From the NCBI GenBank assembly GCA_963920525.1, contig OY986435.1:273288848-273352847 (forward strand): a stretch of DNA of 64,000 bases, read 5' to 3'. The DNA comes from Dichetophora obliterata (taxonomy: Eukaryota > Arthropoda > Insecta > Diptera > Sciomyzidae). Position numbers and translations under genes: made by a program. A model generated the notes under the pieces. It worked only from the letters and a program-made list of their open reading frames with translations. It ran no database searches and was not told where the DNA came from. Positions 32,734 to 43,639 of this stretch are shown here, piece after piece; within the stretch, counting starts at the first letter, position 1; the number at the start of each line of letters is the position of its first letter.

Positions 32734-35568
32734 CTAGAACTTGAATGCTATGTAGAGCAGGTAAACAATGCAGTATATAATGCCTACGAATCTAGCTGCC
32801 CAACAGGGCACAAGGCAAGAACAAAACATACTCCTTGGTGGAGCGCTGAGTTAACCAGACTCCGAAAGAAGGTGCGATGTAGTTTTAATGCCGCAAAGCG
32901 CAACGGAGAATGGCACAACTACAAGGCGACTCTAACGGAGTACAATAAAGAAATCAGAAAAGCCAAAAGACAAAGCTTTAGAACTTTCTGCGAAGACATT
33001 TCTTCCACGCCAGCCGCAGCCAGGATACACAAAGCAATGGCTAAAGGCAAAGTGGAGACAAGAATGTCACTTCTATTGCCAGACGGAAGCTATACGCTTA
33101 GAGAAGAGCAACGAGCCAGTCACCTTCTAGAAACTCATTTCCCGGGCAGCACACCGGTAACTGAGTATGAGACAGCAGACAGGCAGATTACTCCAAATCA
33201 AGAAGAATGGAAACTCGCAACGAGCATTTGTACTAAGGCTCGTCTAGATTGGGCACTCAGAACCTTTCAACCATTCAAGTCAGCAGGTGTAGACGGCATC
33301 TTTCCTGCACTTCTACAAAAAGGTGCAGAAACTATATTGCCTCACCTAGTAAAAATAACTAGAAGCAGCCTTGCTCTGGGCTATATCCCAAGGAAATGGA
33401 GAAGGGCGATAGTCACCTTCATACCAAAAGTAGGGAAAATAGACTACACGCTATCAAAGTCGTTTAGACCCATTAGCCTTACCTCATTTGTACTTAAAAC
33501 AATGGAAAAGGTAATAGATAACTATTTAAGAACTGAGATTCTGGAGAAGGCACCAATGCACCCATGTCAACACGCGTATAGGGCGGGTAGATCTACAGAA
33601 TCTGCTCTATACCAGTTGGCTAGTAACATCCAGTCAGCTTTCAAAAACAAAGAAACCGTACTCTGTGCCTTTCTAGACATAGAGGGAGCCTTTGATAATA
33701 CTTCTCACGAAGCTGTGAAGAAGTCTCTACATAAAAAAGGAGTAAGTGATATGCTCAGCAGATGGATATGCCAAATGCTTAGCACTAGAACTGCAGAAAC
33801 AAAAGTGGGCAACACCACTAAAAGAATCAAAACAACAAAAGGCTGCCCACAAGGCGGAGTCCTTTCTCCACTGCTGTGGAGTCTTGTTGTGGACGAATTA
33901 TTAACGATGCTAACCGAGAATGGCATAAAATGTCAGGGTTACGCAGACGACATCGCCTTAATAGCGAGAGGGAAGTTCGAGGATACACTCTGTAACCTGA
34001 TACAGAGAGGACTGTCAGTAACAAAGGAGTGGTGTAACACGGTGGGATTAAGTATCAACCCAGCGAAAACCACCATAGTACCTTTTACTAACAAAAGAAG
34101 CCTGCCAAACCTCCGAACAATGAGAATGGATGGCACTGAAATTCCCTTCAAAGGAGAAGTAAAGTATCTGGGACTTACACTAGATTCAAAGCTTCTCTGG
34201 AGAAGACATGCAGAGGTAACTATAAACAAAGCAACGCGCGCACTCATGGTATGTAGGAGCCTGGCGGGGAAAAGCTGGGGTTGTAACCCAACAATTCTCC
34301 GCTGGATGTATACCATGATGGTGAGACCCATCCTCACATATGGTGCAATAGCATGGGCTGAGAGAACCAAGCTAACCACAATGAGGAATATGCTAACAAA
34401 GGTGCAGAGACTGGCCTGTGTATGCATCACAGGGGCCATGAGGACATGCCCTACAGCAGCACTAGAAGTAATTCTGGACCTAACACCCTTACACCTTGTC
34501 ATAGAGGGAGTAGCCAAGCGAACTCTGCTGGGCATTGCAAAAGAGGGGACAGGTTTAGGTAAAACTATCAGCAGTAGAGAGAAGGAGGATATTGCAAAGC
34601 AGACTCCCTACATCGATCTACCAAGAGACGATATAGTAAAAAGGTATAACTTCGAAAAACACTTCGGAATTAAGCTTAGTACCAAGAAAGAGTGGGACAG
34701 CGAGATGATATCGCAAGTTAAGAAACCACATAGTATAGCATGGTATACAGATGGGTCCAAGACATTGGAAGGTATAGGCGCAGGGGTGTACGGGCCAAGA
34801 ACCAAGCACTTTGAACCTATGGGGACAACACCCAGTATCTTCCAAGCGGAAATCCTAGCAATACAGCTGTGTGCACAATTCAATCTGGACCGTAAATACA
34901 AAGGTCAGGATATAGTTGTGATGTCAGACAGCCAAGCAGCAATCAAAGCATTAGTTTCCTGTGAGATATCATCGAGAATAACATGGGAATGCCTAACAAA
35001 ACTCAACGAGCTAGGCAAGAATAACACTGTTACTATACTTTGGGTCCCAGGACACAAAGGAATACAGGGTAACGAAGAAGCCGATGGTCTAGCGCGACAG
35101 GGTGCAGCCACAAAATTTATAGGACCAGAACCATTCTGCGGATTGGGCACACATTCTATAAAAGAAGAACTAAGAAGGGAGGAGAGGCATAAACGTTCAA
35201 ACCTTTGGAAAAGCCTCCCAAAGCTAAGACAATCCAAATTGCTCCTCAGAGATTTTAACACTCGGAGAGCAAAATTGTGCATAAGCTTAGGCAAACCGAA
35301 TCTTAGGATTCTAACGGGGTTCCTTACAGGACACTGTAAACTGAAATACCATCTGATGAAATTGGGCATAGAGACCGATAGTAACTGCCGTTTCTGTGAA
35401 AAAGCAGAGGAGACTCCAATACACCTACTCACAAACTGCGACGCCGTGGCTCGCAGGCGTAAACTAGCACTGGGGAATTATGAGCTGAGTCTAGAGCAGG
35501 TTTCATCCCTTGAACCTAAGAATATTCTCAAATTCATTAGAGAAATAGGGCTGGATGAAATTCTGTAA
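32734..35568 (+). CDS. RT-RNase H polyprotein of the LOA-like element (5'-truncated ORF2)
   Basis: This is the C-terminal part of a non-LTR ORF2 protein, which copies element RNA into the target by target-primed reverse transcription. It is open from the element's left edge for 944 residues, with no native start codon; the endonuclease domain has been lost. Numbered from the edge: linker with TPWWSAELTRLRKK (near residue 30), RT fingers with SFRPISLTSFVLKTMEKV (near 248), FLDIEGAFDN (313), TKGCPQGGVLSPLLWSLVVD, the YADD box (403), KYLGLTLDSKLLW, RNase H with WYTDGSK (670), FQAEILAIQ, VVMSDSQAAIKA and WVPGHKGIQGNEEADGLARQ. Near the C-terminus come GFLTGHCKLKYHLMKLGI and CRFC..IHLLTNC. All catalytic acids are present. 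It is related to, but not identical with, the decayed element at 17-21 kb. Confidence 0.9.
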   Translation, partial: LELECYVEQVNNAVYNAYESSCPTGHKARTKHTPWWSAELTRLRKKVRCSFNAAKRNGEWHNYKATLTEYNKEIRKAKRQSFRTFCEDISSTPAAARIHKAMAKGKVETRMSLLLPDGSYTLREEQRASHLLETHFPGSTPVTEYETADRQITPNQEEWKLATSICTKARLDWALRTFQPFKSAGVDGIFPALLQKGAETILPHLVKITRSSLALGYIPRKWRRAIVTFIPKVGKIDYTLSKSFRPISLTSFVLKTMEKVIDNYLRTEILEKAPMHPCQHAYRAGRSTESALYQLASNIQSAFKNKETVLCAFLDIEGAFDNTSHEAVKKSLHKKGVSDMLSRWICQMLSTRTAETKVGNTTKRIKTTKGCPQGGVLSPLLWSLVVDELLTMLTENGIKCQGYADDIALIARGKFEDTLCNLIQRGLSVTKEWCNTVGLSINPAKTTIVPFTNKRSLPNLRTMRMDGTEIPFKGEVKYLGLTLDSKLLWRRHAEVTINKATRALMVCRSLAGKSWGCNPTILRWMYTMMVRPILTYGAIAWAERTKLTTMRNMLTKVQRLACVCITGAMRTCPTAALEVILDLTPLHLVIEGVAKRTLLGIAKEGTGLGKTISSREKEDIAKQTPYIDLPRDDIVKRYNFEKHFGIKLSTKKEWDSEMISQVKKPHSIAWYTDGSKTLEGIGAGVYGPRTKHFEPMGTTPSIFQAEILAIQLCAQFNLDRKYKGQDIVVMSDSQAAIKALVSCEISSRITWECLTKLNELGKNNTVTILWVPGHKGIQGNEEADGLARQGAATKFIGPEPFCGLGTHSIKEELRREERHKRSNLWKSLPKLRQSKLLLRDFNTRRAKLCISLGKPNLRILTGFLTGHCKLKYHLMKLGIETDSNCRFCEKAEETPIHLLTNCDAVARRRKLALGNYELSLEQVSSLEPKNILKFIREIGLDEIL

Positions 35569-35663
35569 TCCGCAAACCCAGCGGAGCTTTGAGAAGGAGG
35601 TACAATAGATCTCATTTAGGTCGCAGTACGCATCTCCACCACACAACATTAACATTAACATTA
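32734..35663 (+). mobile_element. Young LOA-like retrotransposon copy, 5'-truncated
   Basis: The copy begins at 32734 and ends at 35663 in three tandem CATTAA-type units. It is flanked by an exact 12-bp target duplication, ACATGCTTCATC, at 32722-32733 and 35664-35675. It is inserted in the opposite orientation within the I-like element. The coding frame is fully open, which with the perfect duplication points to a recent insertion. Confidence 0.95.
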
Positions 35664-37130
35664 ACATGCTTCATCGTTCCATTTCCAGCTGGGCTTAGTA
35701 TGGTTTGGGAAATGTATTGGGAGATATGGTATTTGTAGTTCTTTGCAGATATTAATTGATCTGTATATTGCAGAAGGAATTTTATGTATTTTGTTTGCCT
35801 TATTAATATTTTTTGTTATGGTAAATAGGGGAGTGAGTTTACTGTGTATTAAAGGTTTGCATAATTTGGCTGTGAGAAAACTTCTGTGTTCTTTCAGCTG
35901 TAATAAATTATTCGTGTACAGTAAAATGCACCTAAAGAAAATCTTACTGCCGAATTTATTATAGTTTTGATTTTATTTAAAATAGATTTAGAGCAATGGC
36001 CGTAAATGAATAATGCATAGTTAATTTTTGATAGAATGAGTGCTTTTGTAACGTTAATTAAAATAGAAGAGTTGCAATTGAGTTTGTGACTAGAAAAGCA
36101 TTTAATAACATTAAGTGGTTTTGACAGTTTGGATTTTAGATTATCAATGTGTGTATTCCAAGTAGCTCTTTTATTAAATGTAAGTCCGAGGATAGAAAGG
36201 TGGTCAGTTTCAACGAGAACAATATTACTAGAGTAGATGTAGCATGTGCAATGTTTTTTCCTGCATATGTGCATATATTTACATTTATTAGATGATAGGA
36301 CAGCACCAGAGTAACTGCACCAGGTGTTGATATCAACGAAAAGTTGGTTAAGGTTTAGTATTGGGTTTTTTCCTTACTTGATTTGACAATTAAATTGAAG
36401 TCATCAGCATATGCTGTAAAATCAATTTCTTTATGCAAGGCTATGATACCACATAATTTATTATAAGCTATAAGAAATAGTACCACCGACAAAGGCGAGC
36501 CTTGTGGTATACCATTGTTTAAATGCCGAAAATTAGAGTAAAGGGGACCAGATCGAACCGTAATTTTTCTGTTAGACATAAAATTGATTACAAAATTAGC
36601 AATCTTGGGTCCAATTTTCCATTCAGAAAATTGGTCAATGATTGTATGCAATCCAATCTTTTCAAATGCCTTTTCGAAGTCTAGAGAGATCATAGTAAGA
36701 TGTCTCTTAAGGGAGAGGGAATTTGCTGATAATCCACATACAGTAGAGTATCAATAGTTGATTTACCTTTCCTAAAACCAAGCTGATGCAGATTAATTAA
36801 CTTTTTTTTGGCTAGAAACCACCCAAGTCTATTAGCGATTACCTTTTCCAATACTTTTGCTAGACATGGATTAAGAGATATTGGCCTGTAAGATTTTATA
36901 AGAGTTTTATCCGAGTTTGCCTTTAGTATTGGTATAACTATTCCTTACTTGAATTGCTGAGGAATAAATTTACTAAAAACTTTGTTGTAGAATTTCAACA
37001 GTCTTAGTTTTGTTGCATAGGGTAAGTTCTTAATCATGGGGTATGAAATCCGATCGATTCCTGGTGTTTTGCTTTTAAGTGGTGATAATGCTGATGCTAA
37101 TTCTAAGTAATTAATATCAGTTTATATTGC
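35664..37130 (-). pseudogene. Reverse transcriptase region of the I-like ORF2
   Basis: The minus strand carries the RT palm: MISLDFEKAFEKIGLHTIID, VRSGPLYSNFRHLNNGIPQG with SPLSVVLF, and IDFTAYADDFNLIVKSS (36355-36693). The thumb follows in another frame at 35894-36274 (LSILGLTFNKRATWNTHIDN). Upstream, 36694-37130, are broken finger motifs (for example KSYRPISLNPCLAKVLEKVI, in frames changing by frameshift). Several stops and frame changes. Confidence 0.75.
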
Positions 37131-37248
37131 AGTCGCATCTTTACATGGAACACTGGTGTAGCTATGGCTAAAGATTAAATTTTTTCTAGTTTGAAAGTAC
37201 TGAGAGAATTTATTATCTAGAGAGTTATCTGACCAAAAATCACAAAAT

Positions 37249-38426
37249 TCATTTACTATTTTTGCCTCTGTCAATTAAACAAGTGTATGGAGGCTTGGAG
37301 GATAAGATGGAGTGAATTTCGAAAGAAGGCTTGTATCCTGAGAAACGTCTTATATGAGACCAGATTTCGCCAACGGGTGAAGAAGGGTTGATGGTGGAGC
37401 TGAAGTTTGTTATTGCAACAGCTTTGGCTAAGTTTATTTCACGTCTAAGGTGAGCGTTCGCTTTTTTATAGTTTAGCATATTTGTTTGTGTAATATTTCT
37501 TTTGATAATGTGCCAGAGTTTATTCTTTTGTTTTTTTAGCATTTCTAAGTTGTGGTTCCACCAGGGGACTTTGCGGGGGTTATGTTTAGTTTTGGTTTGG
37601 GGTATAGCTTCATTAGCTGACTGAACAATTATTTTGCATAAATTTGCTGCTTCTCTATTTATATTTTCACTAATTGGGCGGTTAGAACTAAATTGTGCAC
37701 ATTTGCTGGTAAAAAGAGGCCAATCTGCAATAGTTGTTAAAAATTTTGGTTTGCTGAATATTCCTGATTGTGGCTGAATTGGAAACAAGTTAATAAATAT
37801 AGGAAAGTGGTCGCTACCAGAAAGGTCTGATTCAATATACCATTCTGCTTGAGTTTTGATAATTGGTGAGCAAAAAGTTAGGTCAACACAACTAAAGGAG
37901 TTGTGAGAGCTAAAATGAGTTAGGGAACCGTCATTGAGTAGAATGAGATAGGATTGATTAATATATTTTGATAACACAATTCCTTTTCGATTATTGCTTG
38001 TCGAACCCCAGTCTAAATGCCAGCTATTAAAATCGCCAGTTATAAGACAAGGACCATTGAGAGTGTTGAATACATTTCTTAAATTGGTTTGATTGAAACT
38101 ACTCTGAGGGGGATGTAAGCTGATATTATATTAAATTTAATTTTAGACTTCAACTCAACCGCAAATGCGTCAAAGTCTTTGCTTAATGTAACTTCCTTGT
38201 GTTGAATCGAGTTGTGTATTAATAATCCTACCCCTCCGTATCTGGTTGCCGAAGTATTAAGATTGTAAAACGTATAGTTAACAGGGATAGGAATATTTTT
38301 ACAAGAGTGAATGTGAGTTTCCTGTAAAGATATCACCTTTGGGTTGTGTGTTTTTATAAGTATTAATAGCGCATTATAATTATTTAGATAGCCTCGCATA
38401 TTCCATTGCATTATTTTAAGTGACAT
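37249..38426 (-). pseudogene. Endonuclease region of the I-like ORF2
   Basis: Starts at ATG 38426 (MSLKIMQWNMRGYLNNYNAL) with SLQETH, GGVGLLIHNS, then after a break near 38079 continues at 37977 with VDLTFCSP, LSGSDHFPIFINL and the linker KVPWWNHNLEMLKKQKNKLW. The QWN, QETH and SDH motifs are those of apurinic-like endonucleases. ORF1 ends 180 bp upstream. Confidence 0.8.
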
Positions 38427-38608
38427 TGCATACGTTTAAAAATGTAGTCTTTAAAAACAGTTTGTTTTTTAATAGTAAATATAGTAATATGAAAAGAATG
38501 CTATCTATATTAAATATGTGTAAATTGTATACGATTAAATAGTAATAAATATATAAATACATACATATATGTACAATACTATTCATATGATCTATGATTG
38601 ATTGCTAA

Positions 38609-39807
38609 TTAATGCATCTCTGCATCTGCGTCAATAGATATGGATTCTGAGCGATCGCAGTTAAGACTGCTTAGTGCAGTTTGTGTAGTGTTAATCTTTT
38701 TTGTTTTAGTTAATGTTTTCTTAAGAGTCTGTCTTAGTTTGTTGGATGAATTCTTAGGTAGTATTGTAACGTTCTTGTTCGGATGGTTAGTCACATTGGA
38801 TGGTCCAGCTTTCGTGTCAAGTTCAGTTTCGGATGTGGCTTCTTTTTTATCTTGTATATCATTGGGAGAGTGCGCAGGTAGGCATAAATCGATATCATGA
38901 GGAAATCCAGAGTAGTCAATAATTGGGCGTTGGTAGTTAGTTTTTTCCAAAACTGCTGATTTGTCGTTGCTGCCTGTATGTTTTGAGTTAACTTGTTGAT
39001 CGTTTTGATTTTGGTTTAAGTTCGAGTTGGTTAAATTGTTGATTGTCACTGCTGTATATGATGGGGAGAGATGTTGATGACGTTTCTTATATGTTTTTAT
39101 AGCGTTTTTTCTGTCAACTTTTTCCAGTGTTACAATTGCTTGAATTTCCTTTTCTTTCAGAAAAATTGGACACTTTTTGTCTGTTGTCATATGGTTTGTG
39201 TTATCATTGTTGTTTTCTTTGCAATTAATGCAATTTGTTGAGAAAGTGCACTCTTCGTTTTCTTCGTAATTGGTATGGAAGTCGTTAGAGCAGTTGGGGC
39301 AAATTTTGTTTGATTGACAGATTTTTGCAATATGACCGAAGCGTTGGCAGTTGGTGCATCGGAGCGGCAACGGTATACACGGGCGAACTCTCAATTTTTC
39401 ATAGCCAATCGATAATTCAGTAGGAAGAGTAGTTGTTGCGAATGTAATGATGATCAGGCCAGTTTCTCTTAAGTTTCCATCGATCTTTTTCATTATTTTC
39501 TTTGCTTCGTTTACGTTTTGGGACTTAAGTTCTCTTTGTATCTCCTCTTCTTCCATGCCTCTCAGTTCGTTGCAGTATATTATGCCTTTTGAGTGGTTAA
39601 AAGAATTGTGCTCTGACAGCTCAACTTGTATAGTAGGTGAAAGAGATGTTAATTGAATCAGTTTTGTTGCTTGAATGTAGTTTTTAGTTTTTATTACAAT
39701 AGTATGGTACCGTTTCTTAACTTCTTGCAGGTTTCTATTTCTCCACCTTTTTTAATTAAAAAGGGAGACACATCAGTCAGTGAGTTAGCCCTTTTTACGC
39801 GCGACAT
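38609..39807 (-). pseudogene. ORF1 (gag-like) of the I-like element
   Basis: ORF1 proteins coat the element RNA. The likely start is ATG 39807 (MSRVKRANSLTDVSPFLIKK), followed by KKLRNGTILL and a stop; a one-base frameshift leads into TKNYIQATKLIQLTSLSPTI and on through GIIYCNELRGMEEEE to the main frame (39556-38609). That frame carries Cys/His knuckles CTNCQRFGHIAKIC, CPNCSNDFHTNYEENEEC and CINCKENNNDNTNHMTTDKKC, then a Lys/Asn/Ser-rich tail ending DADAEMH. Only one lesion is visible over almost 400 codons. Confidence 0.8.
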
Positions 39808-39975
39808 AATTAAATATTTCCGACCTTGCGAAATTGTTTTTAAAGTCTTCGTTTTGTCAATCGAAATAAGTGACTGTGAAATGGAAATAAATATTTCAGA
39901 AAAATATGAAATATTTGCTTTTCCTGTTGTAAAAGTGTTTGTAAAACAATAGCATCAGTGCATAATCAGTGCACT

Positions 39976-40445
39976 GCTACAAAATCGTGTATCTTTTTTA
40001 ATATTGGGGACACACAAAAATTATTATAGAATCAAAGCATATATTCATACATCATATTTGAAACAAATCATGGTTTTGTTTTTTTTTTATTAAATTTAAA
40101 ATTAATGTGACTGCATTTAATTTGTCAAAGAGCAAAACAAAAGCAACAAAACTTAAAAAATGTAAAAAGAGAGCAGCAATTCCAAGAATTATCGGTAAAG
40201 TTCCATTACTGTAAAGCACGTGTTGTTTGTGAGTCATAAACATTTAAGTTTAGTCTAGTTGTGACATTGACTGTTCTATTTCTAATAGCACGTTTTCAAT
40301 ACTGTGAAGCTCTAAAATTACAAATTATTTCCGAATATAAAAAGGAAAATTCGCAACTGTCTAACGCGATGACAGTTTGATATTAATCGGTCAATAGTTT
40401 TCAGATTAATAAAGAAGTATAACATCACAAAAGACGTAACAACGG
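39976..40445. other. AT-rich spacer, no gene seen
   Basis: Lies between the I-like element and the Tc1 pseudogene and probably includes the latter's 5' end; no inverted terminus could be fixed. Confidence 0.35.
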
Positions 40446-41355
40446 TACATTAAAGAGGGCGGCCGCGGAAGACATCGCTGCGTGATGACAGGAACATTTG
40501 TGGCGTGTTCAAACGAAATCTATTTGCCACATTTAAAGAGGTTGTTCGGACACTTGATTTATATATCCATCACAGCACTGTTCGAAGACGAGCCTTTGAG
40601 AACGATTTAAGAAGTTACGGACCGGCAAAGAAACCTTTGCTTACAGCTAAGCATAAAAAACAAGGTGAGGTGTTATAATTTAAACAATTCTTTCTAAAAT
40701 TGTGACAACGAGTTGTAATTTATTGTTTTTTAGACTGTCTTGCAAAAGAGCACCTAAATTGAACCGTTCAAAAATGGAAAATAGTTTTTTTAGTGATGAA
40801 TAAAAGTTCAAGTTGATTAATTCAGATTGGATGTGCACGGTACGGCACCGCCCAGGTATACGACTTGATACCCGAAACTGCAAAATAAATTTTAAGCACG
40901 GAGTTGGAGGTATTATTGTCTTGACTTGTTTTTCCTACAATGAAGTTGAACCATTTCAAAAAATCGATGGAATTATGGATCGATTTGCATATAAAGACAT
41001 TTTAGAAAGCAATATGCGATCACATGCAGAGTGGAATATGCCGCTTCAGTGAATATTTCAGCCCGACAACGACTCGAAGCACACTTTAAAGCTCATAAAA
41101 GATTACATTAGAGGCAATTAGATTCAAGTTCTTGATTGGCAGGCACAATCACAATGACTTGAATCCCATCGAAAATATTTTTGGGATTTTGAAGGTAAAG
41201 TATCTGGTCAAAGGTTTTCCAATAAGACTGCACTGTATGAAGCCCTGAAACTTAATTGGAAACAAATACCTAATACCAACATATCTAATTTAATAAAGTC
41301 GATGCCGCTCAGATGTGCAGCGGTTATCAAGAACAATGGATCTTACACCAAATAT
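40446..41355 (+). pseudogene. Tc1-like transposase pseudogene (DD34E)
   Basis: Tc1 transposases cut and insert at TA. The plus strand reads RPRKTSLRDDRNICGVFKRN, STVRRRAFENDLRSYGP and KPLLTAKHKK (HTH part, 40450-40670), then after an insertion or frame change LAKEHLNW, VFFSDE (first Asp) and a TAA stop near 40801. It continues with WMCTVRHRPGIRLDTRNCKI, VGGIIVLTCFSYN, FQPDNDSKHT (second Asp, 41070) and DLNPIENIF (Glu, about 41172), ending in IKNNGSYTKY. Stops follow MPLQ and IRGN. All three catalytic acids are present, but the frame is broken at least four times and the N-terminal HTH is incomplete. Confidence 0.85.
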
Positions 41356-41362
41356 AAATTAC

Positions 41363-41455
41363 TAGCAAATCCCCGCTGCTTCGCTTGCGATAAAAATATT
41401 AAATACCATGTAAAAATTTTTAATCTTAAAATGAAAGTATTTAGTTGTATTAAAA
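41363..41455 (+). repeat. Inverted repeat partner of 49796-49876
   Basis: ACTAGCAAATCCCCGCTGCT, TCGCTTGCGATAAAAATATT and TGTAAAAATTTTTAATCTT match in reverse complement the block at 49796-49876 (TTTTATCGCAGGCGAAGCAG, CGGGTATTTGGTAG). The two lie 8.4 kb apart and point toward each other. Confidence 0.75.
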
Positions 41456-41559
41456 CAAATTCAAAATATAAAAATTATTGTTTTTGTTTTGTTTAATTAT
41501 GAAAAAATGGTATATATATTAAGAAATTACTTTATTTAATTTGAATAACTTTTTTAACG

Positions 41560-43160
41560 GTAATTGTTATGATGACATAAATTTACCTGGCTTTCTTTTT
41601 CTTTTACTTTTGAAAAAGTCCTGCATAAGAGCGTTATAAGAAAATTAATTTTTTATACTTATTCTGAAAATAAATATATTCTTCTTAAATTGTTGTAGTA
41701 AATTGGCCTTCTTCAGTTATTAATTGTTGTTATTGGGCTTCGGCCAAACAACAATTTTTCTTAAATTAAAAAAAAAAATGTTATAATGACATCACACTTT
41801 TGGCGTTATCTCAAAAACTATAGACTTTCTCAATGCATAACAATGCATTTTTGTATGAACAGTCGTTGATTAATAAAAATAACGGTAATTTTCTTTTCTT
41901 TTCGGAAATGTTTTGTACGGATATTAGGTATGTTTTAAAAAACCTGTTATTATGACATTAAAATTCTTGCGATATCTCGAAACTATAGATTTTCTCAGTA
42001 TAACTCATAAGCCTCAGAATGAGAAAAAACTATTGAAATTTCATGTTTTGACTTAGCAAGCAAACATTTCCGCCATTTTCAAATTGATTTTCATCCAATT
42101 TTCTTTGTTTGAAAGTTCAATTAAGTAAATTGGTAAAATGAGAAAAGGTTTACCGTTACCTCACCAATGCAATGTTGCTTTTGTTGTACATGTTTTTTTA
42201 ATTTTAATTTTTTTCATTTTCATTTTCCTTATTCTTTCATATAACATAATTTACCTGCAAAAATTGTTCTATTTTGACGCAAACAGTTTCTATCATAAAA
42301 ATCATGGGCCACCTACCACCCCCCCCCCCCCCTATGATTTTTTGATGAAAACTAATTTGCTTAAAATGTTGTTATTTTTTTTGCAATGTGTTACAGCTTA
42401 AAAACTAATTCATGTGAAAAAAATTTTCAAATATAGCTTAAAAAATAATTCTGTGAAAAATATTTCAAATATTTCAAACGATTCCAAAGTTATCTACATA
42501 AATCTATGTTTTAATCTATTTCCTTATCCTATATATTCATAGTTAACGTTAAAGTTATAGTAGAATTTCTCCCGACCCAATTCAATGAATTTTTTATGAT
42601 CGTTTTGTGAATTTGTAAAAGTGTAAATTGACCTTCGAACAAAACACATGCTGGACGTTTCCGTTTGAAACATCAATGCATGACGATCAGAATTTTCTGA
42701 TATGTACAGCATTCTTATTGATGTATAGTATTGCCCGGCAGACGTTGTCCTGCCGCAGACCATCTTACTGCTATATACGAATTTTCGTGCTGTTCGGAAA
42801 AAATTGCCGAAAGTAGCCGTATGAACTAAATTATCAAATTTTTGTCTAAAACAACCAAAACCGTTCGAAGTATAACATTTTTGATTAATTCTGGGCTGTA
42901 ATGGGGGTGTGGCAAAATTTTTTCACTTAAACCATCTCATACTCGAAACAATAGAATGCCAGAATTTCAGCTCAATTGAGCTTAAACCTAGTGCGCTTTG
43001 CTTTACTCCAAGCATATCCCCCGAAAAGTGGACTTAACTAAAGTGGGTCATGCCCATTTTTAGTAAAGTTAGCGAAAGTAACCATACAACGTAGATTACC
43101 AAATTCTAGACTCGTACGACCAAAATCGTTTGAAATATAGCATTTTTTGCAAAAAGTGGG
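41560..43160 (+). repeat. Composite repeat, direct copy 1
   Basis: Blocks in order: ATGATGACATAAATTTACCT, CTCAAAAACTATAGACTTTC, a segment with GAGAAAAGGTTTACCGTTAC, a 16-bp C tract at 42316-42331, GAAACATCAATGCATGACGA, TATTGCCCGGCAGACGTTGT, and a tail with CCCCCGAAAAGTGGA. Most of these recur in order at 47130-48210, and some recur inverted at 45530-47100. No protein is credible; the short open frames are shared by chance among copies. Likely a non-autonomous element family. Confidence 0.65.
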
Positions 43161-43639
43161 CATGGAAGAAAGACATATCAAATCTAACAAAGATTTTTAT
43201 TAAAAAAGCAATCACAATATAATAGGTACTTTCTTATTTGAGTTTTTCTCGATCTGGTTTAATCAGGTGATGCAAATTTTTTCAATCCCAAAAAATGGGA
43301 TTTCAGAATTCGACTTACCTTTCAACTTTTGCTGAGTTTTTTCCCCTTATATTTTTAGTACATTATAGCTATTTTGTAACCCTGCATTAGTAGTCATGGT
43401 TTCGTCTTGGTGTTGTCTTACAAACTGTTGCATTCACACGTCCAACATGTTGAACGATTGCCAGTAAAAAATCAAAAATTTTTGACTTTCATCCAACATG
43501 TTGGACCGACTGTCGTTTTAGCATATGCATAGTACTACATGTTGTCGAAGATGCCATGTTGGCCCAATATGTTGGACCATGCGAAAGCTCCTATTCTTGC
43601 TGTCATACAGTGTTGATTAATTTAATTTGCAAATGTTTT

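Larger units (their letters stand above)
31640..39975 (-). mobile_element. Decayed I-like non-LTR retrotransposon, interrupted by a second element
   Basis: On the minus strand: ORF1 with three zinc-knuckle-like Cys clusters (38609-39807), a 180-bp gap, then ORF2 with endonuclease, RT, RNase H and a Cys/His tail ending near 31802. A plus-strand LOA-like copy sits inside the RNase H/linker region at 32734-35663. Removing it leaves about 5.4 kb, the usual size for I-clade elements. The 3' end is set near the AATAAAATAAAATAAATA-type stretch at 31618-31640 and the 5' end near 39975; both are approximate. Many frameshifts. Confidence 0.75.

Noticed and set aside
33939..34535. 198-codon minus-strand frame, and 34905-35432 minus
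   Set aside because: Both lie antisense within the intact RT-RNase H frame, which has clear catalytic motifs; they have no recognisable domain.
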